16,083 nt of DNA from Planctomycetaceae bacterium (GCA_005789975.1 SXWC01000059.1:1-16083); one strand, 5' to 3'; numbered from the stretch's first letter, positions 1 to 7,402 are shown. Notes: generated by a model from the sequence alone, not told the origin. Program-made: numbers and translations.

Positions 1-1228
1 ACATGTATTCCGAGCAGGGATTGCTCGCGTTGATCCGCCCCGAGTTGGGGCAGGTGTGCCAGCGGTTGATCGTGGTGTCGTACTGCACGCCCGGGTCGCC
101 GCACTGCCAGGCGCACTCGGCCATGCGGCCCATCACCTCGCGGGCCTTGTAGGACGGCCCGGCCTTCGACGGATCGGTGACCCAGCGGGTGGTCCAGGTG
201 TCGTCACGGTCGGCCGCCTGCATGAACTCGTCGGTGAGCCGGACGGAGAGGTTGGCGTTTTGGAACAGGATCGAGCTGTAGGCCTCGCCGTTGAAATTGG
301 AGTCGTAGCCCCCCTTCTCGATCAGGACACGGGCCTTCTTCTCTTCCTTGCTCTTGCACTCGATGAACTCCATGATGTCCGGGTGGTGGACCTTCAGGGA
401 CTGCATCTTGGCGGCCCGGCGGGTCTTTCCGCCGCTCTTCACCACTGCGGCCACCTGGTCGTAGACCCGCATGAACGACAGCGGCCCCGAGGGCTTGCCG
501 CCGCCGGCGAGCTTCTCACGCTGGCTGCGGAGCGTGGAGAGATCGGTGCCGGTGCCGGAGCCAAACTTGAAGAGCATCGCCTCGCTCCGCGCGAGGTCCA
601 TGATGTCTTCCATGTTGTCCTTCACGCTCTGAATGAAGCAGGCGCTCCCCTGCGGATACTCGTAGGGATTGTCGGGCATCACGACGTCATGTTTGGCCGC
701 GTCCCACCGCCAGTTGCAGGGGGCTCCCTTGACGCCGTATTGATGAAAGAGACCGACGTTGAACCAGACCGGCGAGTTGAAGGCGCCATGCTGGTGGACA
801 CACAGCCAGGAGAGGTCGCGGTAGAAGTTTTCACCGTCCTGCTTGGTCTTGAAATAGCCGTCGGCGATGCCCCAGTCGGCGATCGTGCGGGCCACGCGGT
901 GCACGAGCTGCTTGACGGAGTGCTCCCGCTCGGGGGTGTGGATCTCGCCGTAGAAGTACTTGCTCACCACCACGTTGGTGGCCAGCTGGCTCCAGGCGGC
1001 CGGGATCTCGCAGGCCGGCTGCTCGAAGAGCACCTTGCCATCCTCGCCCTTGATCGCGGCCGTGCGGAGCTCCCACTCCGTGGTGTCGAACGGGCTTTCG
1101 GCCTCGGCCGGACAGAAAGTCGGCTGGACTTCCATCGCGATCCGCGCGCCGGCCGGAGCCCCCGGGGCCTGGGTGGCGGAAGCGGCCGGCGTGCCGGCCA
1201 GCGTGGCGGAGGCGTCGAAAGCTGCCAT
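1..1228 (-). CDS. nrdJ: Adenosylcobalamin-dependent (class II) ribonucleotide reductase, N-terminal part
   Basis: This enzyme reduces ribonucleotides to deoxyribonucleotides in the cytoplasm, using a thiyl radical generated from coenzyme B12, so it needs neither oxygen nor a second radical subunit. 409 codons are present and the reading frame runs off the left edge. Visible are GSACFIQS with Cys197, a good candidate for the first of the two redox-active cysteines, and, at the very edge, NPCSEYM (about residues 403-409). By family knowledge the latter holds the radical cysteine (Cys405) with the conserved Asn403 and Glu407 of the finger loop. The start ATG at 1228 is preceded by AGGAG six bases upstream. 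The first 45 or so residues are rich in Ala, Pro and Thr and look like a disordered leader. The gene is divergent from the PfpI-fur pair, with about 500 nt between. I found no B12-box sequence upstream, so control by a cobalamin riboswitch is not supported. Confidence 0.93.
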   Translation of the reverse strand, partial: MAAFDASATLAGTPAASATQAPGAPAGARIAMEVQPTFCPAEAESPFDTTEWELRTAAIKGEDGKVLFEQPACEIPAAWSQLATNVVVSKYFYGEIHTPEREHSVKQLVHRVARTIADWGIADGYFKTKQDGENFYRDLSWLCVHQHGAFNSPVWFNVGLFHQYGVKGAPCNWRWDAAKHDVVMPDNPYEYPQGSACFIQSVKDNMEDIMDLARSEAMLFKFGSGTGTDLSTLRSQREKLAGGGKPSGPLSFMRVYDQVAAVVKSGGKTRRAAKMQSLKVHHPDIMEFIECKSKEEKKARVLIEKGGYDSNFNGEAYSSILFQNANLSVRLTDEFMQAADRDDTWTTRWVTDPSKAGPSYKAREVMGRMAECAWQCGDPGVQYDTTINRWHTCPNSGRINASNPCSEYM

Positions 1229-1304
1229 GGGGAACTCCTGGGGATGGTGGAAAGGTGACGGGTCGAAAGGGAAACCGCAGGCTCGGGAAGTGTCGGGCGG
1301 AAAG

Positions 1305-1332
1305 AGTATACGTGCGTATATCAGTCCTACAA
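1305..1332 (-). promoter_or_regulatory. Predicted nrdJ promoter
   Basis: Read on the minus strand, TTGTAG (1332-1327) and TATACT (1310-1305) are separated by 16 bases and fit a sigma-70 type promoter (4/6 and 5/6 matches). Transcription would begin near 1298, giving a leader of about 70 nt before the nrdJ ATG. The AT-rich core stands out in this GC-rich DNA. Prediction from sequence only. Confidence 0.5.
1307..1320. promoter_or_regulatory. Perfect palindrome overlapping the nrdJ promoter (candidate operator)
   Basis: TATACG-TG-CGTATA is a perfect 6-2-6 inverted repeat. It covers most of the predicted -10 box and part of the spacer of the nrdJ promoter, the place where a dimeric repressor would block RNA polymerase. 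It does not resemble the usual NrdR box (ACACTATATATTGTGT type), so the binding protein is unknown. Confidence 0.45.
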
Positions 1333-1636
1333 ACGGTCATCGGCCCGCCAAGGGCCCGGTCATGAATCGTTCAGTCGGCCGAAAGAGCCCGGCCGGGGCG
1401 ATCGTCAGAAAGCAGCTCCATCTGCATGCTATCGCAAGATGTTGTGGTGGCCGGCTGAAGGACCCCTTCCTGTGGGCCGGGGCGTGAATGTAGCCCGTCG
1501 GTTTGGGGCGTCAAGCCACTTTTCCCCGACCGTCGAATCGGCCGTGAAAAACGCCTTTTTTCGGAGCGCCAGCCGTGCTGGCATGGCATGGCCACAACCA
1601 CTTGAAAAGGGGGGTTCTCAAACGCAGTCGCCGGGC

Positions 1637-1651
1637 CGCATTCCGAATGCG
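1637..1651 (+). promoter_or_regulatory. Perfect 7-1-7 palindrome upstream of the PfpI-fur operon (candidate Fur-family box)
   Basis: CGCATTC-C-GAATGCG is a perfect inverted repeat of two heptamers around one central base, the geometry of Fur, PerR and Zur operators. It lies 80 nt before the PfpI-family start and abuts a possible extended -10 (TGC-GACAAT, 1648-1656). Because the second gene of the operon encodes a Fur-family protein, autoregulation is the simplest reading. The base sequence is GC-rich and differs from the Escherichia coli or Bacillus consensus. Confidence 0.45.
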
Positions 1652-1730
1652 ACAATGCCCCGTCACGAAAGGCCGTTCGGGAAGCGGATTCCAGCCCTTC
1701 AAAAAGCACCGACCACGAGGAGTTGCCGCC

Positions 1731-2288
1731 ATGCCCACGTCCATTCTCTCCCGCCGCACGCTCGACGGCATCCGCATCCTCGCGCTTGTCGGGGATGACT
1801 ACGAAGACCTCGAACTCTGGTATCCGAAACTCCGCATCGAGGAGGCCGGCGGACACGTCACGCTGGCCGGTGCGATGCAGGGCCGCACGTACTCCGGCAA
1901 GCACGGCTACCCCTGCACGAGCGACGCCATGATCGGCGACATGGAAGCCGACGACTTTCACGGGATCATCCTTCCCGGCGGCTGGATGCCCGACAAACTC
2001 CGGCGGGACGAAAAAGTGCTCGATCTCGTCCGCGAGTTCGCAGCCCACGGCAAGCTCGTGGCGGCCATCTGCCACGGAGGCTGGATCCCCGTCTCGGCGG
2101 GCGTCTACCGGGGCGTCCGCGTCACCGGCAGTCCGGGCATCAAGGACGATCTCGTGAATGCCGGTGCCATCTGGGAAGACACCCAGGTGGTGGTCGATCG
2201 CCACTTCGTGTCGAGCCGCAAGCCGGCCGATCTGCCCGCCTTCATGGCGGCGATCGTCGATCTGCTGGCCGGCGTGGTCGCCGTATAG
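1731..2288 (+). CDS. DJ-1/PfpI family protein (class I glutamine amidotransferase-like)
   Basis: A single-domain protein of 185 residues, the usual size for PfpI/YhbO-type members of the DJ-1 superfamily. The nucleophile elbow AICHGG places Cys114 next to His115. The segment YEDLELWYP near residues 24-31 matches the family's conserved acidic stretch, and SSRKPADLPAF near the C-terminus is the typical PfpI ending. Members act as glyoxalase-like or deglycase-like enzymes, proteases or stress chaperones; which applies cannot be read here. No signal peptide, so cytoplasmic. The start at 1731 is chosen because GAGGAG sits 8 bases before it; the frame stays open upstream to 1575 but that extension is arginine-rich and unlike the family. 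It is followed 9 nt later by a Fur-family regulator, which suggests a role in oxidative, electrophile or metal stress. Confidence 0.88.
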   Translation: MPTSILSRRTLDGIRILALVGDDYEDLELWYPKLRIEEAGGHVTLAGAMQGRTYSGKHGYPCTSDAMIGDMEADDFHGIILPGGWMPDKLRRDEKVLDLVREFAAHGKLVAAICHGGWIPVSAGVYRGVRVTGSPGIKDDLVNAGAIWEDTQVVVDRHFVSSRKPADLPAFMAAIVDLLAGVVAV

Positions 2289-2291
2289 AAT
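2286..2291 (+). promoter_or_regulatory. Possible -10 element giving a leaderless fur-family mRNA
   Basis: TAGAAT overlaps the PfpI stop codon and ends 6 bases before the ATG at 2298. A start point 6-7 nt downstream of a -10 would coincide with the A of the ATG. No Shine-Dalgarno sequence precedes that ATG, which fits a leaderless transcript. No good -35 is visible, so this stays tentative. Confidence 0.3.
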
Positions 2292-2297
2292 GACCAC

Positions 2298-2795
2298 ATG
2301 AGCAGCACGAAGGAAATCCAACTCGAGGCCGTGAAGTCACGGGTGCGCGAGGTGGGGCTGCGCTGCACGCCCGCCCGGGTGGCCGTGATGCAGCACCTCG
2401 ACGCCGCATCCGGCCCGCGCACCCATGCGGAGGTTTCCGAAGCGCTCGCCGACCGGGGCTTCGACCGGGCCACGATCTACCGCAACCTCACCGAACTCAC
2501 CGAGGCCCGACTCGTGACCCGCGTCGAACTGGGCGATCACGTGTGGCGGTTCGAGGCCAAGCGGCGCGGCGTCCACGGGGCCGCCGCCGGGGATCATCCG
2601 CACTTCCTCTGCACCACGTGCGGCGAGGTCTCCTGCCTCGACGATGTCCGCGTGGCCATCACGCCCCACCCCCGCCAGCGCCCCGGCGAGGAGCTGGGGG
2701 TCAAAAAACCGCGGTCCCGCACCGCCGAGCGAACGGCGGGCATCCACTCGGTGACCGAGGTGCTGCTCAAAGGCCTCTGCGGGGACTGCGGCTGA
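2298..2795 (+). CDS. Fur family transcriptional regulator (Fur/PerR/Zur-like)
   Basis: 165 residues with the two-part Fur layout. The N-terminal winged helix (about 1-85) contains RCTPARVAVMQHL and the recognition segment FDRATIYRNLTEL. The C-terminal dimerisation and metal domain carries DHPHFLCTTCGE and ends in GLCGDCG. The two CxxC pairs (Cys105/108 and Cys161/164) match the structural zinc site of the family, and His100, His102 and His150 are candidate regulatory ligands. Whether it senses iron, zinc or peroxide cannot be decided: the long HHHDH run typical of true Fur is reduced here to DHPH. The stretch between the strands (about 122-148) is arginine- and proline-rich. It lies 9 nt after the PfpI-family stop, probably in the same operon, and converges on the response regulator gene with 25 nt between the stops. 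Confidence 0.9.
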   Translation: MSSTKEIQLEAVKSRVREVGLRCTPARVAVMQHLDAASGPRTHAEVSEALADRGFDRATIYRNLTELTEARLVTRVELGDHVWRFEAKRRGVHGAAAGDHPHFLCTTCGEVSCLDDVRVAITPHPRQRPGEELGVKKPRSRTAERTAGIHSVTEVLLKGLCGDCG

Positions 2796-2820
2796 CGCCC
2801 CGCCCAAACCGCCACGAAAG

Positions 2821-3585
2821 TCACTTCGGCAGCAGTTCTTTCAGGCGGAGGGTGGCGGCCCGGCCGAGCGGAAGCGGGTCGGAGAGGTCCTTGAAGAAGA
2901 CCAGCGTCTGGTCCCGCGACTGCCACTGCGTCGAACGGATGGCGGGGAGCTGCACGATCAATGACCGGCTGATCCGGCCGAAGGTCGCCGGCGGAAGAAT
3001 CGACTCCCATTCGGCCATCGTGCGACGGATCAGCCGGGGTTTGCCGCCGGTGGCCTGCACCCGCGTGTAGTTTCGCACGGCCTCGACCCAGACGATGCTG
3101 GCATAGGGAACCACGGAGCGGACCTGGCCGCCGGCGGAGGAGAACGTCACCGAATCATTCGTGTCGCCCGACGCCTCCCCCGCATCGCCATCGCCATCGT
3201 CACCGGCGGCGATGAGCGGGGTGCGGGCCGCGGGCACGATCGCCCCGATCCGTTCGACCGTGATGGTCAGGCGATCCCGGTCGAACGGCTTGAGCACGTA
3301 GTCGACCGCACCGGCGCGGAACGCCTCGACCGCCTGATCCTCGCGGGCCGTCACGAACACGACCCTGCTCGTCGCCGGCACGCTGGCGAGAAGATCGAAT
3401 CCGGGCCGGCCGGGCATGTTGATGTCGAGAAACACCACATCCGGCACGCGTCCCTTCAGGAAGCGTTCCGCATCCGCGACATCCCGGGCCGTACCGATCA
3501 CCTCGATCCCCGGAAACGACCCGAGCATTTCCGCCAGGCGATCGATGGCCCTGGGTTCGTCGTCCACCAACAGCGCGGTGATCAT
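2821..3585 (-). CDS. LytTR-family response regulator
   Basis: 254 residues. Residues 1-115 form a receiver domain: acidic pair Asp8-Asp9, phosphoacceptor Asp54 in VFLDINMPG, Thr79, and Lys99 in LKPF. A low-complexity acidic linker (about 127-145, Gly/Asp repeats) leads to a LytTR DNA-binding domain (about 146-254) with the typical YASIVWVEAVRNYTRV start and the FGRISRSLIVQL segment. Proteins of this AlgR/AgrA/LytR type bind direct repeats upstream of target promoters when phosphorylated. The start at 3585 begins right at the receiver (MITALLVDDEPRA); the frame is open further upstream, but that part overlaps the end of the kinase gene. The kinase stops 13 nt before this start, so the two are almost certainly co-transcribed partners. 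Confidence 0.92.
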   Translation of the reverse strand: MITALLVDDEPRAIDRLAEMLGSFPGIEVIGTARDVADAERFLKGRVPDVVFLDINMPGRPGFDLLASVPATSRVVFVTAREDQAVEAFRAGAVDYVLKPFDRDRLTITVERIGAIVPAARTPLIAAGDDGDGDAGEASGDTNDSVTFSSAGGQVRSVVPYASIVWVEAVRNYTRVQATGGKPRLIRRTMAEWESILPPATFGRISRSLIVQLPAIRSTQWQSRDQTLVFFKDLSDPLPLGRAATLRLKELLPK

Positions 3586-3598
3586 GAGCGCACCGTGT

Positions 3599-4786
3599 TC
3601 ATGCGTGCTTTTCTCCCGCCGTCGCCGGCCGTGGGAGGGCCCCACGGATCGGGAGCCGCACCCGCACCCGCACCCGGCCCCCCTCCTGCTCATTGCTGTC
3701 ATGGCTGTCATGGCTGTCATGGCTGACCGTGGCCGACGGGCCCAGCAGAAGCCGGAGCCGCCGCTCGAGCGAGTGCAGCCCCGTGCCCGTTGATTGCGGG
3801 CCGCCCGCGGTCACCCAGCGGCCGGTGTTGGCGACCTCGATGACGAGCCAGTTCTCCTCGCGGCGGGCGACCACATCCACCCGCACGGGCCGACCGCCGG
3901 ACTGGCCACCGTACTTGATCGCATTCTCGACGAGGGGCTGGACCATCACCGGCGGCACGGGCACGCCGCGAACGTCGAGGTCGCAGTCGATCCGGGTGAC
4001 CAGTCCGTCTCCGAACCGCACGGCCTGGACCGTGAGGTAGTCCTCGAGGGCGTCGAGTTCCCGCGACAACGGCTCGAGCGGGGCCGCCGGCTGCAACAGA
4101 AACCGCAGGTAGTTGGCGAGCGCCTGGGTGATCGTGTCGATCGCCTCGGGATCGTCGCGGCTGGCGACGACGGTGTTGAGGGCGTTGAAGAGGAAGTGCG
4201 GGCTGATCTGGCCCTGCAGGTGCTGCAGTTCGTTCTTGAGGGCGAGCGACTCGGCCTCGAGGGCCCGAAACTCGGTCGAGTTGCGTTCGCGGATCAGACG
4301 CTGGCCGAAATAGAGGGCGCACCAGTTGGCCAGGAGCGTGAGGTTGATGGCAAACAGTGCCAGCAGGGCCAGCCGCGGCCGGGCCGGCGGGACGCCCCCC
4401 CCGGCCCTGTCCACCAGGAAGAGCAGGAGCGTGATCGCGACCGCCGACAGGATGGCGCCGCCGGCCACGAGGCCGATCTTCGACATGCCCAGCCGCAGGA
4501 GCAGCCCTTCCCGCTGCGAGAGTTCTCGCATGGCCGCCGTGGCGACGAAGCAGCAGGCGATGCGGGCGGCCACGAACGGGACCGGCTCGGCGATCGCCGG
4601 CTGAAAGACCTCGACCACCACCAGCGATGCCATGAAAGCGACCGTCCAGAAGGCCGCATGGGCCAGCCAGAAGACGACTTCCGCCGCGGCCGACGAGAGG
4701 TGGAAGGCCGCCGGCTGCCCCTGCCCGGCCCGGGGCCACGCAGGACGACTTCCGGAGACGAACATGGCGTCGGGCTGGGAAGTCAT
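3599..4786 (-). CDS. Sensor histidine kinase, LytS/YehU type (His_kinase PF06580)
   Basis: 395 residues from the ATG at 4786. Four membrane segments are visible at about 35-60, 68-88, 102-126 and 138-162, followed by a short coiled-coil-like helix (170-192). The phosphoacceptor motif QISPHFLFNALNT contains His197. The ATP-binding domain has its N box MVQPLVENAIKYG (Asn288) and the glycine motif GTGLHSLERRL (334-342). There is no separate periplasmic sensor domain, so the signal is probably read in or near the membrane. The protein has a (Ser-His-Asp)3 repeat at 355-363, coded by a 9-bp tandem repeat, and an RVRVRVR run just after it. The start is uncertain: MTS at 4786 has no clear ribosome binding site, and ATGs at 4765 and 4825 are in frame. 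It pairs with the response regulator downstream. Confidence 0.9.
   Translation of the reverse strand: MTSQPDAMFVSGSRPAWPRAGQGQPAAFHLSSAAAEVVFWLAHAAFWTVAFMASLVVVEVFQPAIAEPVPFVAARIACCFVATAAMRELSQREGLLLRLGMSKIGLVAGGAILSAVAITLLLFLVDRAGGGVPPARPRLALLALFAINLTLLANWCALYFGQRLIRERNSTEFRALEAESLALKNELQHLQGQISPHFLFNALNTVVASRDDPEAIDTITQALANYLRFLLQPAAPLEPLSRELDALEDYLTVQAVRFGDGLVTRIDCDLDVRGVPVPPVMVQPLVENAIKYGGQSGGRPVRVDVVARREENWLVIEVANTGRWVTAGGPQSTGTGLHSLERRLRLLLGPSATVSHDSHDSHDSNEQEGGRVRVRVRLPIRGALPRPATAGEKHA
3695..3721. repeat. 9-bp tandem repeat, three copies, inside the kinase gene
   Basis: GCTGTCATG is repeated three times in a row on the plus strand and encodes Ser-His-Asp three times on the minus strand, between the glycine box and the last strand of the ATPase domain. 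A change in copy number would keep the frame. Confidence 0.85.
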
Positions 4787-4883
4787 GGTGGGAGAGCGCA
4801 GGAGCGGCGCGGCGGAAGCCCCCATCGTAACGGAGGCACGACGGGTCAATCCAGAAGTTTGCTTCAAACCGCGGCGCGGCGGC

Positions 4884-6026
4884 TCAATACCAGAGGCCCG
4901 CGCGCACGACGAACGTGTCGGCCGGCCGGGCGTCGGCGGTGTCGGTGAGGTAATACTCGACGAGTCGGCCGGTGACCCAGCCGGTTTCCAGCCGCCAGGA
5001 CAGGCCGAGGTCGGCCGGCCGCCGCTCCCAGCCGACGAGCAGCCGGTAGTCGTGGTAGACGACCACGTCGTCGGCTCCTCCATCGCGCCGGACCGCCCAC
5101 TGGTTGCCGCCGAACTCGCCGGCCAGATAGACCCACTGCGCCGCGCGAGCATCCTCGGCCACCCGCCAGGCGAGCCGGGGCCTCGGGAAGATGAGCTCGT
5201 GCCGCTGGTCGTCGGAGGGCGTCCAGAGCAGGCCGCCGGCCGGCAGCAAGTTGACGTCGTAACGGTCGAGGTAGATCAATCCGGCCACCACCCGCATCTC
5301 TGCGGTCGCCTCCCACGCCCCGAACCCATGGCCCGTGATCCGAAACGCCTCCGCCGAGTCGTTGACGAAGTCGCTGTACCAGCCCGGCGCGACGGCGAGG
5401 TCGATGCCGAATCGCGCGCCGATCTTCCGCAGCCACCGCGCCTGAATCCACGACTCGTAGAGCTGCGAGGGCAGGCCCGGGTCGGTCGGCCCCGCCCCCT
5501 CGTCGACGAACGTCGTGCCGAAGCCGGGCGTCACGAGCAGCGGTGAATCGACCGTCGGCGCCGGCATGCCGACCGTCAGGCTCGTGTCGAGCGTCGTCAG
5601 CCCCAGACCGTCGAGCCCGAGCCGGGGTAGCTCCGTCAGCGTGAAGATCGCCTGCTGCAGGGCGCCTGGTTTCGCACCCGGCGGCAGCTTGCGGCCCGCC
5701 GGCGGCTCGAACTCCTGCCGCGGCTGCCCCGGGGGCGCGAGGTCGTCCGGCAGGAGGGGCTCGGTCAGATCCTGTGGATCGCCGAGCGCCGCCAGCCGGA
5801 TGCGGTCGAAGAATCCCCGCTCCACCGGCGGCAGGGGCAGCACCTCGTCGGCCGGCAGACGCGGCGGGGGCTCGTCGGCGCGCGCCACGATCCCCGACAG
5901 CACGATCCCCGACAGCACGATCCCCGACAGCACGATCCCCGACAGCACGATCCCCGGCCAAACAAGTTGCCACGCCAGCAGCCACGCAAACTGGCGGCGA
6001 GGCGCGGCGGTGCCGGCGGCGTGCAT
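4884..6026 (-). CDS. Secreted protein, probable outer-membrane beta-barrel (paralogue of its upstream neighbour)
   Basis: 380 residues from the ATG at 6026; a GTG at 6044 would add six. The signal peptide has Arg-Arg at 10-11 and a very long hydrophobic core (about 13-47) whose second half is GIVLS repeated four times plus GIV, ending in ARA50 before Asp51. A proline-rich stretch (51-120) follows. From about 160 on it shares with its neighbour the blocks LL(V/I)TPGFG, IYLDR..V.LLP....WTP, IFP.PR..WR.AE and GE.GG..W..RR. The sequence ends in RAGLWY: amphipathic strands and a final aromatic residue are what BAM-assembled barrels show. I do not recognise a named family and assign no substrate. 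The gene follows its paralogue by 37 nt and precedes the kinase by 97 nt. Confidence 0.75.
   Translation of the reverse strand: MHAAGTAAPRRQFAWLLAWQLVWPGIVLSGIVLSGIVLSGIVLSGIVARADEPPPRLPADEVLPLPPVERGFFDRIRLAALGDPQDLTEPLLPDDLAPPGQPRQEFEPPAGRKLPPGAKPGALQQAIFTLTELPRLGLDGLGLTTLDTSLTVGMPAPTVDSPLLVTPGFGTTFVDEGAGPTDPGLPSQLYESWIQARWLRKIGARFGIDLAVAPGWYSDFVNDSAEAFRITGHGFGAWEATAEMRVVAGLIYLDRYDVNLLPAGGLLWTPSDDQRHELIFPRPRLAWRVAEDARAAQWVYLAGEFGGNQWAVRRDGGADDVVVYHDYRLLVGWERRPADLGLSWRLETGWVTGRLVEYYLTDTADARPADTFVVRAGLWY
5886..5957. repeat. 15-bp tandem repeat coding part of a signal peptide
   Basis: The unit CACGATCCCCGACAG occurs four times without a mismatch (5886-5945), followed by a partial fifth copy. 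On the minus strand each unit adds the five residues GIVLS to the hydrophobic core of the signal peptide of the 6026-4884 gene. The unit length is a multiple of three. Confidence 0.95.
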
Positions 6027-6063
6027 GGCGAGGGAGTTTTCCACGCAAGCCGGTCCCGCGGGG

Positions 6064-7248
6064 TCAATACGCCAGGCCGAGCCGGAACATGATCGTGCTG
6101 GGCAGGTCGACGATCTGCGGAGGGCCGTCGACGTAGAAGAGCTGCCGGTAGAAGACGTAGCCGATCTCGAAGTTGCCTGCGATGCCCGTCTTCGCCATCG
6201 GCACGAACTCGGTGCCCAGCGCGATGCGAATGTCGTTGTAGTCGAAGGGGGTGATCATGTTGTAGTTGGAGGTGCTGCGGCGGAACGTCCAGGCGCCGCC
6301 GCCGTACTCGCCCGAGACATAGGCCCACCAGGCGCGTTGCTGCGTCTCGGCATACCTCCACGACGCCCGCGGTGCCGGGAAGAAGATGTCGTACCGGGAG
6401 CGTTCGTTGGGCGTCCACGTGGCGCCGAGCGCCGGCAGCAGCTTGACCTGGTTGCGGTCGAGGTAGATGACGCCGGCCTTGGCCTGCCAGGTGGGCGTGA
6501 GCTGGAGCGTGCCGATGGCACGGCCCATGATTCGCCAGCTCTCCCACACGAGCACATCCCAGTTGGTGAAGATGCCGACGCGGATGCCGAGTTCGGCGCC
6601 CCAGAGCGGCGAGAACTTCGGATTCCAGGCGGCGTCGACGAACACGTCGTAGGTGCTCGGGGGCAGATCGGCCAGCTGGGTCTGCGTCGTCTCGGGACCG
6701 TCCCAGAGCTGCAGCCCGAAGCCGGGCGTGATCAGGAGCGGCGCGTGGTTGATGTTGGCGGGCGAGTTGTGAAAAAACGGCAGCGCGAACGTGGCGGTGG
6801 TGTCGAGTTCGTTGACGCCGAGATTCAGGCCGTTGCCGTCCCCCAGCAGGTAGGCCCAGCTACCACGCACGCCCTGAAAGACGTGCATCGTCTGCTGGTA
6901 GGTCGCGCTCTGCGTGGGGGAGCCCGAAGGAAAGAGGGAGGTCTGCTGGGGCGGTCCCTGCGGGGGCACGAGGGAGGGCGCGGCGGTCGAATAGCCCGGA
7001 TAGCCGGGCTGGCCGGCGATCGCCGACGGCGCCCACGTGGAGGACGTGGGGCCGGGCTGCGGAAACACCTGCGTGGCCTGCGGCGCGTAGGCGTCCCATG
7101 TCGGCGGGGGGGGCGAGAGCGGCGCCTGAGCGATGCGGTCGAGCGACGAAGCAGCCGGTGGCGGCAGGTACGACGTCTGCGCGGAGGCCTTCCCTGCCGC
7201 TGCGGGCAGCAGGGTGACGACCATCGCGAACACCAGAGCCGACCTCAT
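6064..7248 (-). CDS. Secreted protein, probable outer-membrane beta-barrel
   Basis: 394 residues. The signal peptide MRSALVFAMVV... is cleaved probably after ASA23, before Gln24. Residues 27-115 form a proline-, serine- and glutamine-rich linker. From about 125 to the end there are alternating, aromatic-rich strands and the protein closes in FRLGLAY, with a terminal tyrosine as expected for an outer-membrane barrel. Blocks shared with the gene behind it (TPGFG near 175, IYLDR at 261-265, WTP at 278-280, SGEYGGGAWTFRR at 312-324) show that the two arose by tandem duplication. The start at 7248 is supported by AGGAG ten bases upstream and by the signal peptide; the frame continues upstream to 7395 but as arginine-rich sequence without a signal. 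Function unknown. It is the first gene of a minus-strand series that ends with a two-component system. Confidence 0.78.
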   Translation of the reverse strand: MRSALVFAMVVTLLPAAAGKASAQTSYLPPPAASSLDRIAQAPLSPPPPTWDAYAPQATQVFPQPGPTSSTWAPSAIAGQPGYPGYSTAAPSLVPPQGPPQQTSLFPSGSPTQSATYQQTMHVFQGVRGSWAYLLGDGNGLNLGVNELDTTATFALPFFHNSPANINHAPLLITPGFGLQLWDGPETTQTQLADLPPSTYDVFVDAAWNPKFSPLWGAELGIRVGIFTNWDVLVWESWRIMGRAIGTLQLTPTWQAKAGVIYLDRNQVKLLPALGATWTPNERSRYDIFFPAPRASWRYAETQQRAWWAYVSGEYGGGAWTFRRSTSNYNMITPFDYNDIRIALGTEFVPMAKTGIAGNFEIGYVFYRQLFYVDGPPQIVDLPSTIMFRLGLAY

Positions 7249-7402
7249 GCCACGCACGCTCCTGAAAACCTGCGGATGCACCGCGGGCAAGCGAGGGGGT
7301 ACCGCGCATGGAGACGGCGAATCAAGCCCGCGAGCGACGGCGGCCGGTCGCTCGAGCCCAGTGGGTCGATGTCGGGCAACGCCCCGGCAAACCAAGGCGG
7401 GT

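Larger units (their letters stand above)
1229..1730. other. Divergent intergenic region between nrdJ and the PfpI gene
   Basis: About 500 nt with no credible coding frame. Besides the nrdJ promoter and the two palindromes it contains a 6-bp hairpin with a 3-nt loop (GCCAGC-CGT-GCTGGC, 1568-1582) and an A-run/T-run inverted repeat (1546-1562). Neither is followed by a T-tract in a direction that would make it a classical terminator. No tRNA and no cobalamin riboswitch were recognised. Confidence 0.6.

Noticed and set aside
1229..1730. Cobalamin riboswitch in front of nrdJ
   Set aside because: Expected for some B12-dependent reductases, but no B12-box (GCCACTG) or related core sequence is present on the minus strand here.
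5886..5957. CRISPR-like repeat array
   Set aside because: The units are 15 bp and directly adjacent without spacers, and lie inside a coding sequence.
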